DNA from: an uncultured Rikenellaceae bacterium
GTDB taxonomy: Bacteria; Bacteroidota; Bacteroidia; Bacteroidales; Rikenellaceae
DNA length: 6,821 nucleotides
Assembly (NCBI GenBank): GCA_947037995.1
Contig: CAMQUV010000058.1
Coordinates: forward strand, 1 to 6,821
Direction: 5' to 3'
A program made the translations under genes and the position numbers. Within the stretch, counting starts at the first letter, position 1. Each line of letters begins with the position of its first letter. This document shows positions 5,661 through 6,821 of the stretch, one piece after another. The notes beneath the pieces were generated by a model. That model saw only the letters and a program-made list of their open reading frames with translations. It did no database searches and was not told the DNA's origin.

Positions 5661-6821
5661 ATGGACAGCTTTTACATTATTATACTTACAATACTTATGG
5701 CACTCGCAGTGTCAGACCTCATAGTAGGTGTATCAAACGATGCTACCAACTTCCTTAACTCAGCGATTGGCTCCAAAGCTGCGCCGAGACACGTTATTAT
5801 GATTGTGGCTTCCATTGGAATTATCCTCGGCTCAGTGTTCTCTAGCGGTATGATGGAAGTCGCACGAAGCGGAGTGTTTTTTCCCGAACAGTTCAACTTT
5901 AACGATATAATGATGCTGTTTCTTGCAGTTATGTTTACCGATGTTATTCTACTTGATATGTTTAACACATTCGGACTACCGACATCAACTACTGTATCGC
6001 TTGTATTCGAACTACTAGGCTCGGCCGTAGCTGTTGCCGCTGTAAATATCTGGGACGCAACAGGACCTGATTCACTTACTGAATACATTAACGCAGGCAA
6101 AGCTCTCACAATTATCTCAGGAATACTGCTCTCCGTAGTACTCGCATTCACCGTTGGGGCGTTTGTTATGTTCTTCTCAAGAATGATTTTCAGCTTCTCA
6201 TATATCAAAGCTTATAAAAACTTTGGCGCACTATGGTGTGGATTCGCCTTTACAGCTATTACATACTTCGCTGTGTTCAAAGGACTTAAAGACACTACGG
6301 TACTATCTGAAAATATGAAGTTATTTATGAACACGAACACAATGACGCTTATTGGTGGCTCATTTGTTTTCTGGACCTTTGTTATGGGACTACTCCAAAA
6401 ATTGTTCAAAATCAACATACTCAAAATTACGGTACTAGCAGGTACTTTCTCGCTCGCACTGGCATTCGCAGGTAACGACCTTGTCAACTTTATCGGAGTG
6501 TCGATGGCTGGACTAAGCTCGTACGATATTGCCTCGGCTCACGTTGCAGGTGGCGGAGACCTCGAAACGCTCAAAATGGGAGCACTAGCATCCAAAGTTC
6601 AAGTCAACTTCCTGTATCTACTAGCCGCGGGACTTATTATGATTGCTACACTATGGCTGTCTAAAAAAGCGCGCTCAGTGTCTGAAACAGAACTCAACTT
6701 ATCGAAACAAAACGAGGGAATGGAAAGATTTGGCTCAACGCCAGTGTCTAGAACAATCGTCCGAAGCGCAATGAACTTCACTAAGAGATACGAAAAATTC
6801 GCACCCAAACCTGTACAGAAA
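5661..6821 (+). CDS. PiT-family inorganic phosphate permease, 3' end cut by window
   Basis: Inner-membrane transporter of the PiT family, expected to import phosphate coupled to a cation (H+ or Na+). The frame opens at ATG 5661 and is free of stops through 387 codons to the right edge, so the C-terminus is missing. Both halves of the family's inverted repeat carry the signature: GVSNDATNFLNSAIGSK (23-39) and FAGNDLVNFIGVSMAG (about 269-284). At least eight hydrophobic segments are visible, among them about 4-24, 45-64, 83-103, 109-128, 148-175, 189-208, 231-249 and 254-272, plus one near 318-333. The segment FNTFGLPTSTTVSLVFELLG is also typical. From about residue 335 the chain is polar (KKARSVSETELN onward) and looks like the start of a cytoplasmic region; I recall Bacteroidota members being much longer than classical PiT proteins, but this cannot be checked here. 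No promoter was seen in the 46 bp before it. Confidence 0.92.
   Translation, partial: MDSFYIIILTILMALAVSDLIVGVSNDATNFLNSAIGSKAAPRHVIMIVASIGIILGSVFSSGMMEVARSGVFFPEQFNFNDIMMLFLAVMFTDVILLDMFNTFGLPTSTTVSLVFELLGSAVAVAAVNIWDATGPDSLTEYINAGKALTIISGILLSVVLAFTVGAFVMFFSRMIFSFSYIKAYKNFGALWCGFAFTAITYFAVFKGLKDTTVLSENMKLFMNTNTMTLIGGSFVFWTFVMGLLQKLFKINILKITVLAGTFSLALAFAGNDLVNFIGVSMAGLSSYDIASAHVAGGGDLETLKMGALASKVQVNFLYLLAAGLIMIATLWLSKKARSVSETELNLSKQNEGMERFGSTPVSRTIVRSAMNFTKRYEKFAPKPVQK

Noticed and set aside
5672..6808. Minus-strand frames at 5672-6208 (178 codons), 6212-6487 and 6599-6808
   Set aside because: They are antisense to the phosphate permease, whose plus-strand frame is continuous and carries both PiT signature motifs. 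The antisense products are low-complexity Ser/Ile/Thr-rich without motifs.

Overview
The window looks like chromosomal DNA from a member of the Bacteroidota, probably a gut- or host-associated Bacteroidales. The evidence is: two promoter -7 boxes of the TAnnTTTG type; no Shine-Dalgarno sequences before the genes; three lipoprotein signal peptides; a phosphate permease whose GVSNDATNFLNSAIGSK motif is the Bacteroidota form; and a GH110 enzyme, a family best known from Bacteroides. I cannot name the genus.

Layout. Positions 1-95 are an unresolved flank that may hold the first codons of a minus-strand gene. A hairpin with a T-tract (96-137, minus strand) ends the block to its right. That block is a two-gene minus-strand unit: a GH110 alpha-1,3-galactosidase (2457-4304), then 50 bp, then a GH20 beta-N-acetylhexosaminidase with C-terminal chitobiase-type and PA14 domains (160-2406). 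At 4305-4403 a short divergent region carries two overlapping, opposed promoters. On the plus strand follow a Skp/OmpH-like lipoprotein (4404-5018), ruvA (5018-5614, start overlapping the previous stop in TAATG), 46 bp of AT-rich spacer, and a PiT-family phosphate permease (5661 to the right edge, cut off by the window and still open there).

How the genes work together. The minus-strand pair is an exo-acting host-glycan trimming module. GH110 enzymes remove terminal alpha-1,3-galactose (blood group B and alpha-Gal type caps), and GH20 enzymes remove terminal beta-linked GlcNAc or GalNAc. On usual substrates a beta-galactosidase, and often a fucosidase, must act between the two steps. Neither is here, nor is a SusC/SusD pair, so the module must rely on enzymes encoded elsewhere. 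The plus-strand genes are housekeeping: envelope protein chaperoning, Holliday-junction processing and phosphate uptake. No mobile element, CRISPR array, tRNA or rRNA was seen. I find no clearly new system; the best leads are the back-to-back promoters, the orphan glycosidase pair with different predicted lipoprotein sorting, and a hairpin followed immediately by a possible reading frame at the left edge.
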